Assembly: GCA_020696885.1 (NCBI GenBank)
Contig: JAJFMS010000327.1
Span: 1 to 5,293, forward strand
DNA: 5,293 bases
Source of the DNA: Armatimonadota bacterium
GTDB taxonomy: Bacteria; Armatimonadota; SYMT01
Direction of reading: 5' to 3'
Position numbers and translations under genes: made by a program. Below are positions 1 to 5,293 of this stretch, piece after piece; position 1 is the stretch's first letter, and every line of letters begins with the position of its first letter. Under the pieces are notes generated by a model that saw only the letters and a program-made list of their open reading frames with translations, ran no database searches and was not told the DNA's origin.

Positions 1-1344
1 ACCGTGGACGGCAAGCGCTACCCCAACGTGGGTGTGCACTTCCGCGGGGCCTCGTCGTACTTCATGGTCCCACGCGGCTACAAGCGGTCGCTCAACCTCT
101 CCGTGGACCTGGCGGACTCCAAGCAGCGGCTCCTGGGCCACAAAACGCTCAACCTGCTGAACTCCAACGGCGACCCGACGTTCCTCCGGGCTGCGCTCTA
201 CTCCCACGTCGCACGCCAGTACCTCCCGGCGCCGAAGGTGAACCTGGTGCGGGTGGTCATCAACGGGGAGAGCTGGGGCGTCTACGCCAGCGCGGAGCAG
301 TTCAACGGCGACTTCGTCAAAGAGAACTACGGCGATAGTAAGGGCGTGCGGTGGAAGGTTCCCGGCAGCCCCGCCGGCGGCGGCGGGCTGGCCTACTTCG
401 GCGAGGACCTGGAAACCTACAAACGGCTCTACGAGATCAAGAACGAGAACCCCGAAACCGCCGCGAAGGGCTGGAAGGCACTGATCAACGTCTCCCGCAC
501 CCTGGCTCAGGCGCCGCCGGAACAACTGAAGTCCGCCCTCGAGCCGATCTTCGACGTGGAGGGCGCGCTCCGGTTCCTGGCGCTCGACAACGCCTTCGTG
601 AACGAAGACGGCTACTGGATCCGCGCCAGCGACTTCAGCCTCTACCTGGACAGCAAGGGGAAGCTGCACATCCTTCCCCATGACATGAACGAGACGTTCC
701 ACAGCGGCGGCGGACCGGGTGGACCTGGAGGCGGACCGGGTGGCCGCGGCCCCGGTGGGTTCCAGGGTGGGCCGGGTGGCTTCCCGGGCGCTCCCGGCGG
801 CTTCCCGGGTGGACCCGGCGGTGGGCCACAGGATCGGCAGCGTCGCCCGGGTGATCAGGGCGGCTTCCCTGGCAGTGGGCCGGGCGGCTTCCCTGGCGGT
901 GGACCGGGTGGGTTCCCGGGTGGCCCCGGCGGCTTCCCCGGCGCCCCCGGTGGACCGGGCGGCTTCGCCCAGGCGACCGCGGAGCTCGACCCCCTGGTGG
1001 CCGTGAACGATCCTCGCAAGCCGCTCCTCAGCAAGCTCCTGCTGGTGCCGGAATACCGCACGCGGTACCTGCAGCACGTCCGGGACATCGCGGAGAAGCA
1101 GTTGGACTGGAGGACGCTGCAGCCGGTGGTGGCGCAGTACGCCGGGCTGATCGACCGGGAGGTGGCTGCGGACACCCGGAAGCTCTCCAGCTACGAGGAG
1201 TTCCGCGCCGGCCTGGGCCTGTACTCGGCGCCCGCAGCGCAGCCCGGGGGACGCCGCGGCCTGCTGGATCTGAAGAGCTTCGTCAACCAGCGGCGAGCGT
1301 ATCTCCTGGGGCACGCGGAGATCAAGAACCTGCCCCGGTACTGA
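1..1344 (+). CDS. CotH-family secreted protein kinase, C-terminal part (5' end cut by the window)
   Basis: The frame is open from base 1, so the true start, any signal peptide and probably 100 or more residues lie upstream; the GTG at 4 is only the first in-window start-like codon. Counting codons from base 1, the protein opens in the CotH strand motif VGVHFRGASS, followed by KTLNLLNSNGDPTFLR and a VINGESWGVYASAEQF segment, all typical of CotH. The kinase-like active-site pair is visible: NEDGYW (Asp203) and PHDMNETF (Asp228), 25 residues apart. From memory, the catalytic and metal-binding aspartates of Bacillus subtilis CotH are 23 apart. A Gly/Pro/Phe-rich insert (about residues 236-322) follows at once. 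The rest, from LDPLVAVNDPRKPLLSKLL to QRRAYLLGH, is a helical C-terminal region. CotH proteins phosphorylate Ser residues on secreted or coat proteins. Family call is firm; the substrate is unknown, and this clade may not be an active kinase. Confidence 0.88.
   Translation, partial: TVDGKRYPNVGVHFRGASSYFMVPRGYKRSLNLSVDLADSKQRLLGHKTLNLLNSNGDPTFLRAALYSHVARQYLPAPKVNLVRVVINGESWGVYASAEQFNGDFVKENYGDSKGVRWKVPGSPAGGGGLAYFGEDLETYKRLYEIKNENPETAAKGWKALINVSRTLAQAPPEQLKSALEPIFDVEGALRFLALDNAFVNEDGYWIRASDFSLYLDSKGKLHILPHDMNETFHSGGGPGGPGGGPGGRGPGGFQGGPGGFPGAPGGFPGGPGGGPQDRQRRPGDQGGFPGSGPGGFPGGGPGGFPGGPGGFPGAPGGPGGFAQATAELDPLVAVNDPRKPLLSKLLLVPEYRTRYLQHVRDIAEKQLDWRTLQPVVAQYAGLIDREVAADTRKLSSYEEFRAGLGLYSAPAAQPGGRRGLLDLKSFVNQRRAYLLGHAEIKNLPRY
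754..948 (+). repeat. Tandem 21/24-bp repeat encoding GGFPGxP units inside the CotH gene
   Basis: Seven in-frame copies of a heptad or octad are readable: GGFQGGP (754-774), GGFPGAP (775-795), GGFPGGP (796-816), then a 42-base charged spacer reading GGGPQDRQRRPGDQ (817-858), then GGFPGSGP (859-882), GGFPGGGP (883-906), GGFPGGP (907-927) and GGFPGAP (928-948). Looser GGP-rich sequence flanks it, so the whole low-complexity insert runs about 706-966. Copies differ mainly at synonymous third positions and by one added Gly codon, which suggests growth by slippage or unequal exchange under protein-level selection. It is not a collagen-type Gly-X-Y repeat, because Gly does not fall every third residue. 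Such inserts should be flexible and disordered; the conserved Phe could be a sticker residue. Confidence 0.85.
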
Positions 1345-1387
1345 AGTGGGAGTGGTGGGGTGGTGCCGTTGGCGCCTACGCCGCGGC

Positions 1388-1413
1388 CCCGCAGCCCGCC
1401 GCCTTGCTGCGGG
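1388..1413. terminator. GC-rich hairpin after the CotH gene, possible terminator
   Basis: CCCGCAGC (1388-1395) and GCTGCGGG (1406-1413) are perfect reverse complements around a 10-base loop, giving an 8-bp GC-rich stem 44 bases past the CotH stop. No T-run follows on either strand, so it is not a classical intrinsic terminator. It could act as a pausing or mRNA 3'-end stabilising structure, or be chance in very GC-rich DNA. Confidence 0.35.
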
Positions 1414-1617
1414 TGATCTGGGCAATGCGGTATCCGTCGCTGTCAGGGGAGCGCGAACGCGGGCCTATCTGTCATGCTGCTCTCCTACCGCCCCCCGGTC
1501 ATTGCGAAGCCCCCGTCGCCCCTTTGGCTCTCATGGGTCAGGACCTACGTGCGGGGTGCGGGGCCGGAGAACACCGTAGCCAGCGCCGGGTCACCGTCCT
1601 CGGGAGCGGGATTCGCC

Positions 1618-1632
1618 GCTAACGCGGTTAGC
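1618..1632. terminator. Short inverted repeat between convergent genes, possible bidirectional stop
   Basis: GCTAAC (1618-1623) and GTTAGC (1627-1632) pair perfectly around a GCG loop; beyond one mismatch two further pairs can form. It lies 92 bases beyond the stop of the leftward gene and could serve leftward transcripts. There is no T-tract, so its role as a terminator is uncertain; a 15-base near-palindrome could also be a protein-binding site. Confidence 0.25.
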
Positions 1633-1724
1633 CGCCGTCAGCGAACGCCGCACGAGGCGCCTGCCTACGACCTTCTGGCAAGGGATGCCCCCGCGTCACG
1701 CCCGCCGCAACTAGCCAGACCCCG

Positions 1725-3683
1725 TTACTTGACCACCTCCGGCGCAAACTCCACCCACCGCGTCCGCACGCCGCGGCCGGTGGGGAGGTCCCAGGTTGCC
1801 GGGCCCTTGCCGGCCGAGACCGTATGGGACGCCGTGTGCGGTCCCTGGTCGTCGGTCCAGGTGAAGGTCACGCGGGTGGGGTCCTGGGAGGGCGCTGCGT
1901 ACACGAGGTGCGCTTCCGCGCGGGCATAGGCCTTGCCGCCGTCGTTGGTGAAGCGGACGCGCACCGGGCCGGGGGCGCGCTCGGGAAGCTCCAGCGAGCC
2001 CCAGCAGAGGCTCTGGGACCAGAAGTCCTTCGGCTCATCTCCCTGCCGGGTGATCGTCCAGTCCTGCACGATCGGCTGCCAGCTCTGGCCGCCGTCCCGG
2101 GAGTAGTCGATCCGGTATTTCACCTTCGGGTCGGGCGGGTTGCTGCTGAGCACGTGCGCCGCGGCGTGGATCGCCAGCACCGCTTCCCGGCGCGGAGCGG
2201 CAAGCTCCAGCGTCACCGAGCGGGTGCCGAACGCTCCGTCCACCACGCGGGCCTGCGCGTGCGGCAGCTCCGGCCCGGCGGAGGTCACGGCGCGGCCGGA
2301 GGCCTGGAACTCGATCCGCGTGCCGCCGTCCTTCAGCCGCGGGAGCACGGAAGAGTTCACCTGGCAGACGGTGGTGATCGAGAGCCCTGACGCTCGGAGC
2401 GCCGGAGCGCCCGCGCCGAGTCGCAGCAGGTACTGGCGCCGGCCTTTGACCAGGTCCGTCAGGTCCAGGCCCTCCGCAAACGGGCGGCTCGCGCTCCAGC
2501 TCTTGCCGCCGTCGGTCGATACGGCGACCGGACAGGACGCGCGGCCCCGGAGCACCAGGCCGTTCCGGCAGCCGGGCTGGTAGATGCCCCATGGCTCCGC
2601 GTTCGGCGGGGTGGCGGCGATCACGTACGGCGTGTTGAACTCGAAGACGACCTCGCTGCCGGACTCGGACGTCACCCCCTCGCGATAGTCGCCGCCGAAG
2701 TCCGGCCGGTAGGTGTAGACGGCGTTCGCATAGCGGGCCTGGCCCTCGCGGTAGCCGGCGCCGTTCTTGGAGCCAAGCAACTTCTCCGGCTGGTTCACCC
2801 ACGTGCGGGAGCGCTCCGGCCCGGGAATGCCGCCGGTCCCATAGTTCCGGCCCCAGAACACGAACGTCTTCCCATCTCCCAGCCCGGGCTCCAGGTAGCG
2901 GCGCAGCGTCTCGCCGCGGCGGAGGTGGACTACCGGTGGGGGACCGCTGTAGCCGGCCAGGTACTCGGCGGTATTGTAGTCCGCGTAGACCGCCCCGTCG
3001 CCGGGGTCCAGCCCCACCACCGGCCAGCCGTGCTGCTTCTCCGGCTTGAACGCGCGGTCCGTGAGCTGCTTCCAGTTCGCCATCACTTCCGGGATAGAGA
3101 GCAGTGCCCCGCCGTCCGGGCTGTAGATCACGGTGGAGAGGTCGTGGTCCAGCAGCACCCACTTCCCAGAGCCGTAAGCGCCGCCTTTGAGGAACACCTC
3201 GAACGAGTTGTGCCCCGCCACACCCACGCCCCGGCCGCGACCCACGCCAAACAACGCCTGCATCTCCGGCACCCACTGGGAGTGGGTGGTGCCGCAGAGC
3301 CCGAACCCGTCCGCAAACAGGCCGCTCCAGTACTCCCGGTTGCGGAGGTCCGTGCCGGCGGTAAACCCCTTGCCCCAGAGATCGCGTGCGCCTTCCTCGC
3401 CGTGCCAGTAGTGGGTACTCCGCCAGAGCCACGCGGCCAGCGCCTTCTCCTCGTCCGTCTTCGGCACGACGCCGACCACCCGCCGGTACAGCTCCGCCTG
3501 CGTGGCGAAGAGCCGCTCGAACGTGGAGCAGGAGAGCTCGCCGGGATACCACGGGTGATCGGTCCGGAGCTGCGGGTCCCCAACGTCCGCCCGCACGGCC
3601 ACCGGGGCGAGTAGCAGTCCGGCCAGGACCGCGTGCGCCGCGAGGCGGAAGCAACAAGTTCGGAGGCGGGTGGAGATGGGCAT
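1725..3683 (-). CDS. Secreted transglutaminase-like protein with Asp-box motifs
   Basis: 652 residues, read leftward. A Sec signal peptide fills residues 1-32: basic n-region (MPISTRLR), hydrophobic core, and VRA before Asp33 as a likely signal peptidase I site. Residues about 80-182 look like a transglutaminase core: Cys130 in GFGLCGTT, His158 in GHNSFEVF (compare the family's HaWxEvy) and Asp179 in KWVLLDHD. This Cys-His-Asp triad supports transamidation, amide hydrolysis or peptide cleavage; the actual reaction cannot be read off. The remaining ~450 residues are rich in strand-like sequence and carry two Asp-boxes, STDGGKSW (389-396) and SRDGGQSW (528-535), as found at turns of sialidase-type beta-propellers, though two copies are too few to assert a propeller. 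Six Cys remain in the mature protein (52, 130, 372, 384, 440, 560), so disulfides are possible. The ATG at 3683-3681 is chosen because it gives an ideal signal peptide; no good Shine-Dalgarno precedes it (AACGTGATCCA). Real gene: very likely. Transglutaminase fold: likely. Confidence 0.85.
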   Translation of the reverse strand: MPISTRLRTCCFRLAAHAVLAGLLLAPVAVRADVGDPQLRTDHPWYPGELSCSTFERLFATQAELYRRVVGVVPKTDEEKALAAWLWRSTHYWHGEEGARDLWGKGFTAGTDLRNREYWSGLFADGFGLCGTTHSQWVPEMQALFGVGRGRGVGVAGHNSFEVFLKGGAYGSGKWVLLDHDLSTVIYSPDGGALLSIPEVMANWKQLTDRAFKPEKQHGWPVVGLDPGDGAVYADYNTAEYLAGYSGPPPVVHLRRGETLRRYLEPGLGDGKTFVFWGRNYGTGGIPGPERSRTWVNQPEKLLGSKNGAGYREGQARYANAVYTYRPDFGGDYREGVTSESGSEVVFEFNTPYVIAATPPNAEPWGIYQPGCRNGLVLRGRASCPVAVSTDGGKSWSASRPFAEGLDLTDLVKGRRQYLLRLGAGAPALRASGLSITTVCQVNSSVLPRLKDGGTRIEFQASGRAVTSAGPELPHAQARVVDGAFGTRSVTLELAAPRREAVLAIHAAAHVLSSNPPDPKVKYRIDYSRDGGQSWQPIVQDWTITRQGDEPKDFWSQSLCWGSLELPERAPGPVRVRFTNDGGKAYARAEAHLVYAAPSQDPTRVTFTWTDDQGPHTASHTVSAGKGPATWDLPTGRGVRTRWVEFAPEVVK

Positions 3684-3781
3684 TGGATCACGTTCTGACA
3701 GCGGCAGCCGATCTTGACTACGTTAGGCACCTTCCCCACGCGCGGGTAGGTCTCCTTGTCTCACTGCTCGCTACGATGACT

Positions 3782-3810
3782 TTGACAGCGGGTGGGTCCG
3801 CCGGTACGAT
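3782..3810 (+). promoter_or_regulatory. Sigma70-type promoter for the metalloprotease gene
   Basis: A perfect -35 hexamer TTGACA (3782-3787) is followed by exactly 17 bases and TACGAT (3805-3810), a 4/6 match to TATAAT that keeps its T1, A2 and T6. The expected transcript start is near 3816-3818. This would give about a 30-base leader to the ATG at 3847 but only 8-10 bases to the GTG at 3826. A full TTGACA with ideal spacing is unlikely by chance in such GC-rich sequence. Confidence 0.6.
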
Positions 3811-3818
3811 GGGAGGAG
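3811..3818 (+). promoter_or_regulatory. Ribosome binding site GGGAGGAG before GTG 3826
   Basis: GGGAGGAG is a near-ideal anti-16S match, seven bases before the GTG at 3826, and is the main reason for that start. It overlaps the predicted transcript start of the promoter just upstream. A weaker G-rich site, GGGGGAA (3834-3840), stands six bases before the in-frame ATG at 3847. Confidence 0.5.
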
Positions 3819-3825
3819 CGCCCAG

Positions 3826-5082
3826 GTGCGCTTGGGGGAACGTTCGATGCCGTCTTCGATCGATGGGGAGATCCGGCTGGTCCGGCGCATGCAGCCGCTC
3901 ATCGGGATCGGGCTTGCCGTAACGCTGCTGCCGCTGGCGGCTGCATGCGCTGGTGATGCCCCGCGGCCGCACGCGACTGTGCAGCGCCTCCGCCCGGCGC
4001 CGGCCCGTTCTCTGGCCACCCTGAAATCCGAGCACTTCGATCTGGTCTACGATGCAGCGAAAGTGACCGAGGAGCAGGCCCGGGAGGCCGCGCGCGTCTC
4101 CGAGGCGGCGTGGAGCCGCTGCCGCGAGCTATTCCGCGGAGCTCCGGACCACCGCCTCAAGATCGACCTCACGCCGGACTTCACGGGGGCCACCGGCTTC
4201 TTCCGGCCCGGCGACCCGAACGCCAAAGACGCTGACGAGCGCCCGTTCATCGGGGTGCGATACAGCGAGCTGGATTACCTGGGGCTGCCGCCGGAGTACG
4301 TGCTTACCCACGAGATCGGGCACTGGTTCTCCGGCCCGCTGGCCGGGTCGGGGCTCGGCGAGGGCATCGCGGACTGGGCGGCGGGCGGTTTCGCCGGGGT
4401 GCCGATGCAGCCGTGGTGGGGGAGGGCGTTGGAAGAGTCCGGGCTGTGGATCGAACCTGAGGGCCTGTTCATCACCGGAGAGTTCCCTTCCAACCCGGAG
4501 GTCGACGCGCAGAACCGCACCGCCACGTATGCCGAGACCGCGCTCCTACTGCGCTACCTGACGGACCGCTTCGGCTGGGAGAAGGTGCGTGACTTCGCCA
4601 CTGACTACAACCGAGCGCGAGGCCGGCTGGACAGCAACGATCTGCGCCGCCGGCTGCGGCTGGTGCCCCGGCCCCGCGGGCGGGAAGCGCCACCGCCACC
4701 CGCTGCCGACCGGCGCGACCCGCGCCTCCCGCCGGATCCCAACGCGGTCCGGTCGACGTTCGAGAAGCAGTTCGGACAGCCCTGGAGCACGCTGGCGACC
4801 GGCTGGCAGACCTGGTACCGGAGTGAGCCCCCGCCCGCCGCGCCGCGGGAGCGACTGATCCTCGCCTACCGCATCTATGGAGCGATCCGCAACTACGAGA
4901 TGTGGCTGCTCCAGCAGCGCCCGGCGCCCGCCACCGATGCCCAGCGGGCGGTGCGCAGCGCCTTCATCCAGGCCAATCGCCACTTGAAAGAGGGCCGCCT
5001 CGCCGAGGCACGGGCGGCGTTCCAGGAGGCGCGAGCCCTGGTGGAGCAGCTCCGAGAGCCTCGGCTCATCGCGGCCGGATGA
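3826..5082 (+). CDS. Putative lipoprotein zinc metalloprotease, gluzincin (peptidase MA-like)
   Basis: 418 residues from GTG 3826 (best Shine-Dalgarno); ATG 3847 or ATG 3889 remain possible. Residues 20-41 (RRMQPLIGIGL to LPLAAAC) form a lipoprotein-type signal with Cys41 as the probable lipidated residue; the lipobox LAAAC is imperfect (Ala at -3). The region from SEHFDLVYD (68-76) on matches the N-terminal part of peptidase MA proteins. Zinc motif HEIGH is at 162-166, catalytic base Glu163, and the third ligand is probably Glu179 in GLGEGIADW, equivalent to the WLsEGlAey motif of the family. TYAETALLLRYLTDRFG (234-250) and FGQPWSTLATGWQTWY (316-331) match downstream helices of that family. 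A Pro/Arg-rich linker (about 281-306) interrupts them. The C-terminal segment (about 370-410) is amphipathic helical and TPR-like. It would hydrolyse peptides at the periplasmic or outer-membrane surface; the substrate is unknown. Catalytic residues are intact. It stands alone, divergent from its left neighbour. Confidence 0.85.
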   Translation: MRLGERSMPSSIDGEIRLVRRMQPLIGIGLAVTLLPLAAACAGDAPRPHATVQRLRPAPARSLATLKSEHFDLVYDAAKVTEEQAREAARVSEAAWSRCRELFRGAPDHRLKIDLTPDFTGATGFFRPGDPNAKDADERPFIGVRYSELDYLGLPPEYVLTHEIGHWFSGPLAGSGLGEGIADWAAGGFAGVPMQPWWGRALEESGLWIEPEGLFITGEFPSNPEVDAQNRTATYAETALLLRYLTDRFGWEKVRDFATDYNRARGRLDSNDLRRRLRLVPRPRGREAPPPPAADRRDPRLPPDPNAVRSTFEKQFGQPWSTLATGWQTWYRSEPPPAAPRERLILAYRIYGAIRNYEMWLLQQRPAPATDAQRAVRSAFIQANRHLKEGRLAEARAAFQEARALVEQLREPRLIAAG

Positions 5083-5101
5083 CCCGCCAAGATTCAGGCA
5101 A

Positions 5102-5115
5102 CCTGGCTTGCCAGG
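5102..5115. terminator. Small hairpin after the metalloprotease gene, weak terminator candidate
   Basis: CCTGG and CCAGG pair around a CTTG loop 20 bases after the stop codon (CCTGGC/GCCAGG if the loop is two bases). The stem is short and is followed by CCCGGG rather than a T-run, so it is only a weak candidate for ending the upstream transcript. Confidence 0.2.
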
Positions 5116-5219
5116 CCCGGGTCTAATGAATAGAGGGGTTTCCACATCCCTCACTTCATCTGGCTCTGCCGGTGGATACACTGAGCCGGGAGCACGAACC
5201 GCTCCGGAAACGAAAGATT

Positions 5220-5293
5220 ATGAACGCAGTATCAGGGTTGGGCATCACCTTACTGGCCGGAATTGCCGCGGTCGCCTGGACCGCCCCGGCGAC
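5220..5293 (+). CDS. Start of an unidentified exported or membrane-anchored protein (3' end cut by the window)
   Basis: ATG at 5220 opens a frame reading MNAVSGLGITLLAGIAAV then AWTAPA to the window edge, with no stop. The hydrophobic run with a following APA looks like a signal peptide core or N-terminal membrane anchor. The bases just before it are unusually A-rich (GGAAACGAAAGATT), as is common at open translation starts; GGAAA at 5206-5210 is a weak ribosome site. The frame also extends upstream to GTG 5172, which would add 16 residues including RKRK directly before the hydrophobic part; this would supply the positive n-region that the short form lacks, but no ribosome site precedes it. 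Family cannot be told from 24 residues. It lies 137 bases after the metalloprotease in the same direction, so co-transcription is possible. Confidence 0.5.
   Translation, partial: MNAVSGLGITLLAGIAAVAWTAPA

Larger units (their letters stand above)
1345..1724. other. Intergenic region between convergent genes, no convincing gene
   Basis: These 380 bases separate the stop codon of the CotH gene from that of the transglutaminase-like gene, which face each other. Open frames across it (for example + frames starting near 1346, 1404 and 1474) translate to Arg/Pro/Ala-rich sequence with no domain, no signal peptide and no upstream ribosome site; one runs on antisense to the neighbouring gene. I therefore call no gene. 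Two perfect inverted repeats lie at 1388-1413 and 1618-1632. A short stretch, GTCATTGCGAAGC at 1499-1511, resembles the start of dispersed intergenic repeats seen in many bacteria, but no mate is visible here. Confidence 0.6.
3684..3825. promoter_or_regulatory. Divergent intergenic region between transglutaminase-like and metalloprotease genes
   Basis: The 142 bases carry start signals for two genes reading apart. Rightward elements are clear (promoter at 3782-3810 and a GGGAGGAG ribosome site). Leftward I could not find a -35/-10 pair with acceptable spacing, nor a Shine-Dalgarno before the ATG at 3683. The hexamer TACGAT occurs twice in direct orientation, at 3772-3777 and 3805-3810; only the second has a matching -35. 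Confidence 0.5.

Noticed and set aside
754..948. CRISPR array
   Set aside because: The repeats are contiguous, in frame and coding, with no unique spacers of regular length.
706..966. Collagen-like domain
   Set aside because: Gly does not recur every third residue; the period is seven or eight residues with GG doublets, so a triple helix is not supported.
855..1175. Minus-strand frame reading a Pro-Gly-Lys-rich tail across the CotH repeat
   Set aside because: The apparent PGKPPGPPG repeat is the reverse complement of the GGFPGxP coding repeat; no ribosome site, and the plus-strand CotH frame explains it.
1499..1511. GTCATTGCGAAGC as part of a dispersed intergenic repeat
   Set aside because: Resembles the opening of common bacterial intergenic repeats, but no inverted partner or second copy is present in the window.
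1474..1929. 151-codon plus-strand frame beginning in the intergenic gap
   Set aside because: Runs antisense into the 3' end of the transglutaminase-like gene, has no recognisable domain or ribosome site, and ends in low-information sequence.
2925..3614. 229-codon plus-strand frame antisense to the transglutaminase-like gene
   Set aside because: Composition is His/Arg/Val-rich without motifs, and it mirrors the codon bias of the true gene on the opposite strand.
2035..3657. 540-codon open frame on the minus strand, overlapping the transglutaminase-like gene in another frame
   Set aside because: Its translation is Arg/Gly/Pro/Ala-rich with no domain or signal, while the overlapping 652-residue frame has a signal peptide, catalytic motifs and Asp-boxes. 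Long shadow frames are normal in GC-rich genes.
5155..5182. Promoter for the last gene: TTCATC, 16 bases, TACACT
   Set aside because: Only 3/6 and 4/6 matches with sub-optimal spacing; too weak to annotate.

Overview
The window is GC-rich (roughly two thirds or more G+C by eye) and holds four protein genes, two of them cut by the window edges. All are on chromosomal-type DNA with ordinary codon-biased reading frames; I see no RNA gene, CRISPR array, insertion sequence or phage gene. The three interpretable proteins look exported: a CotH-type kinase whose front is missing, a transglutaminase-like protein with a clear Sec signal peptide, and a putative lipoprotein metalloprotease. The lipoprotein signal, the high GC and the Gly/Pro/Phe-rich insert in the CotH protein fit a Gram-negative-type, high-GC phylum with a large secreted proteome, such as Planctomycetota, Gemmatimonadota or Acidobacteriota. 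This assignment comes from memory of protein style only and is weak.

Layout. 1-1344 (+): 3' part of a CotH-family secreted protein kinase, with the paired active-site aspartates visible and a tandem GGFPGxP repeat inserted directly after the second one. 1345-1724: a 380-base gap between convergent genes, with no convincing gene and two inverted repeats that may serve as transcription stops. 1725-3683 (-): a 652-residue secreted protein with an N-terminal transglutaminase-like Cys-His-Asp domain and a long beta-rich C-terminal part carrying two Asp-box motifs. 3684-3825: a divergent intergenic region with a good sigma70-type promoter (TTGACA, 17 bases, TACGAT) reading right. 3826-5082 (+): a gluzincin zinc metalloprotease of the peptidase MA type with a lipoprotein-like signal. 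5083-5293: a short gap and the first codons of another exported or membrane-anchored protein running off the window.

The genes alternate in direction (+, -, +, +), so genes 1-3 are not one operon. Their products could act on proteins outside the cytoplasm by phosphorylation, cross-linking or cleavage of amide bonds, and proteolysis. A shared role in making or remodelling an extracellular protein layer is possible, but it is inference from gene proximity only. The most useful points for follow-up are the repeat insert beside the CotH active site, the transglutaminase/Asp-box architecture, and the conflict between the promoter and the Shine-Dalgarno site at the start of the metalloprotease gene.
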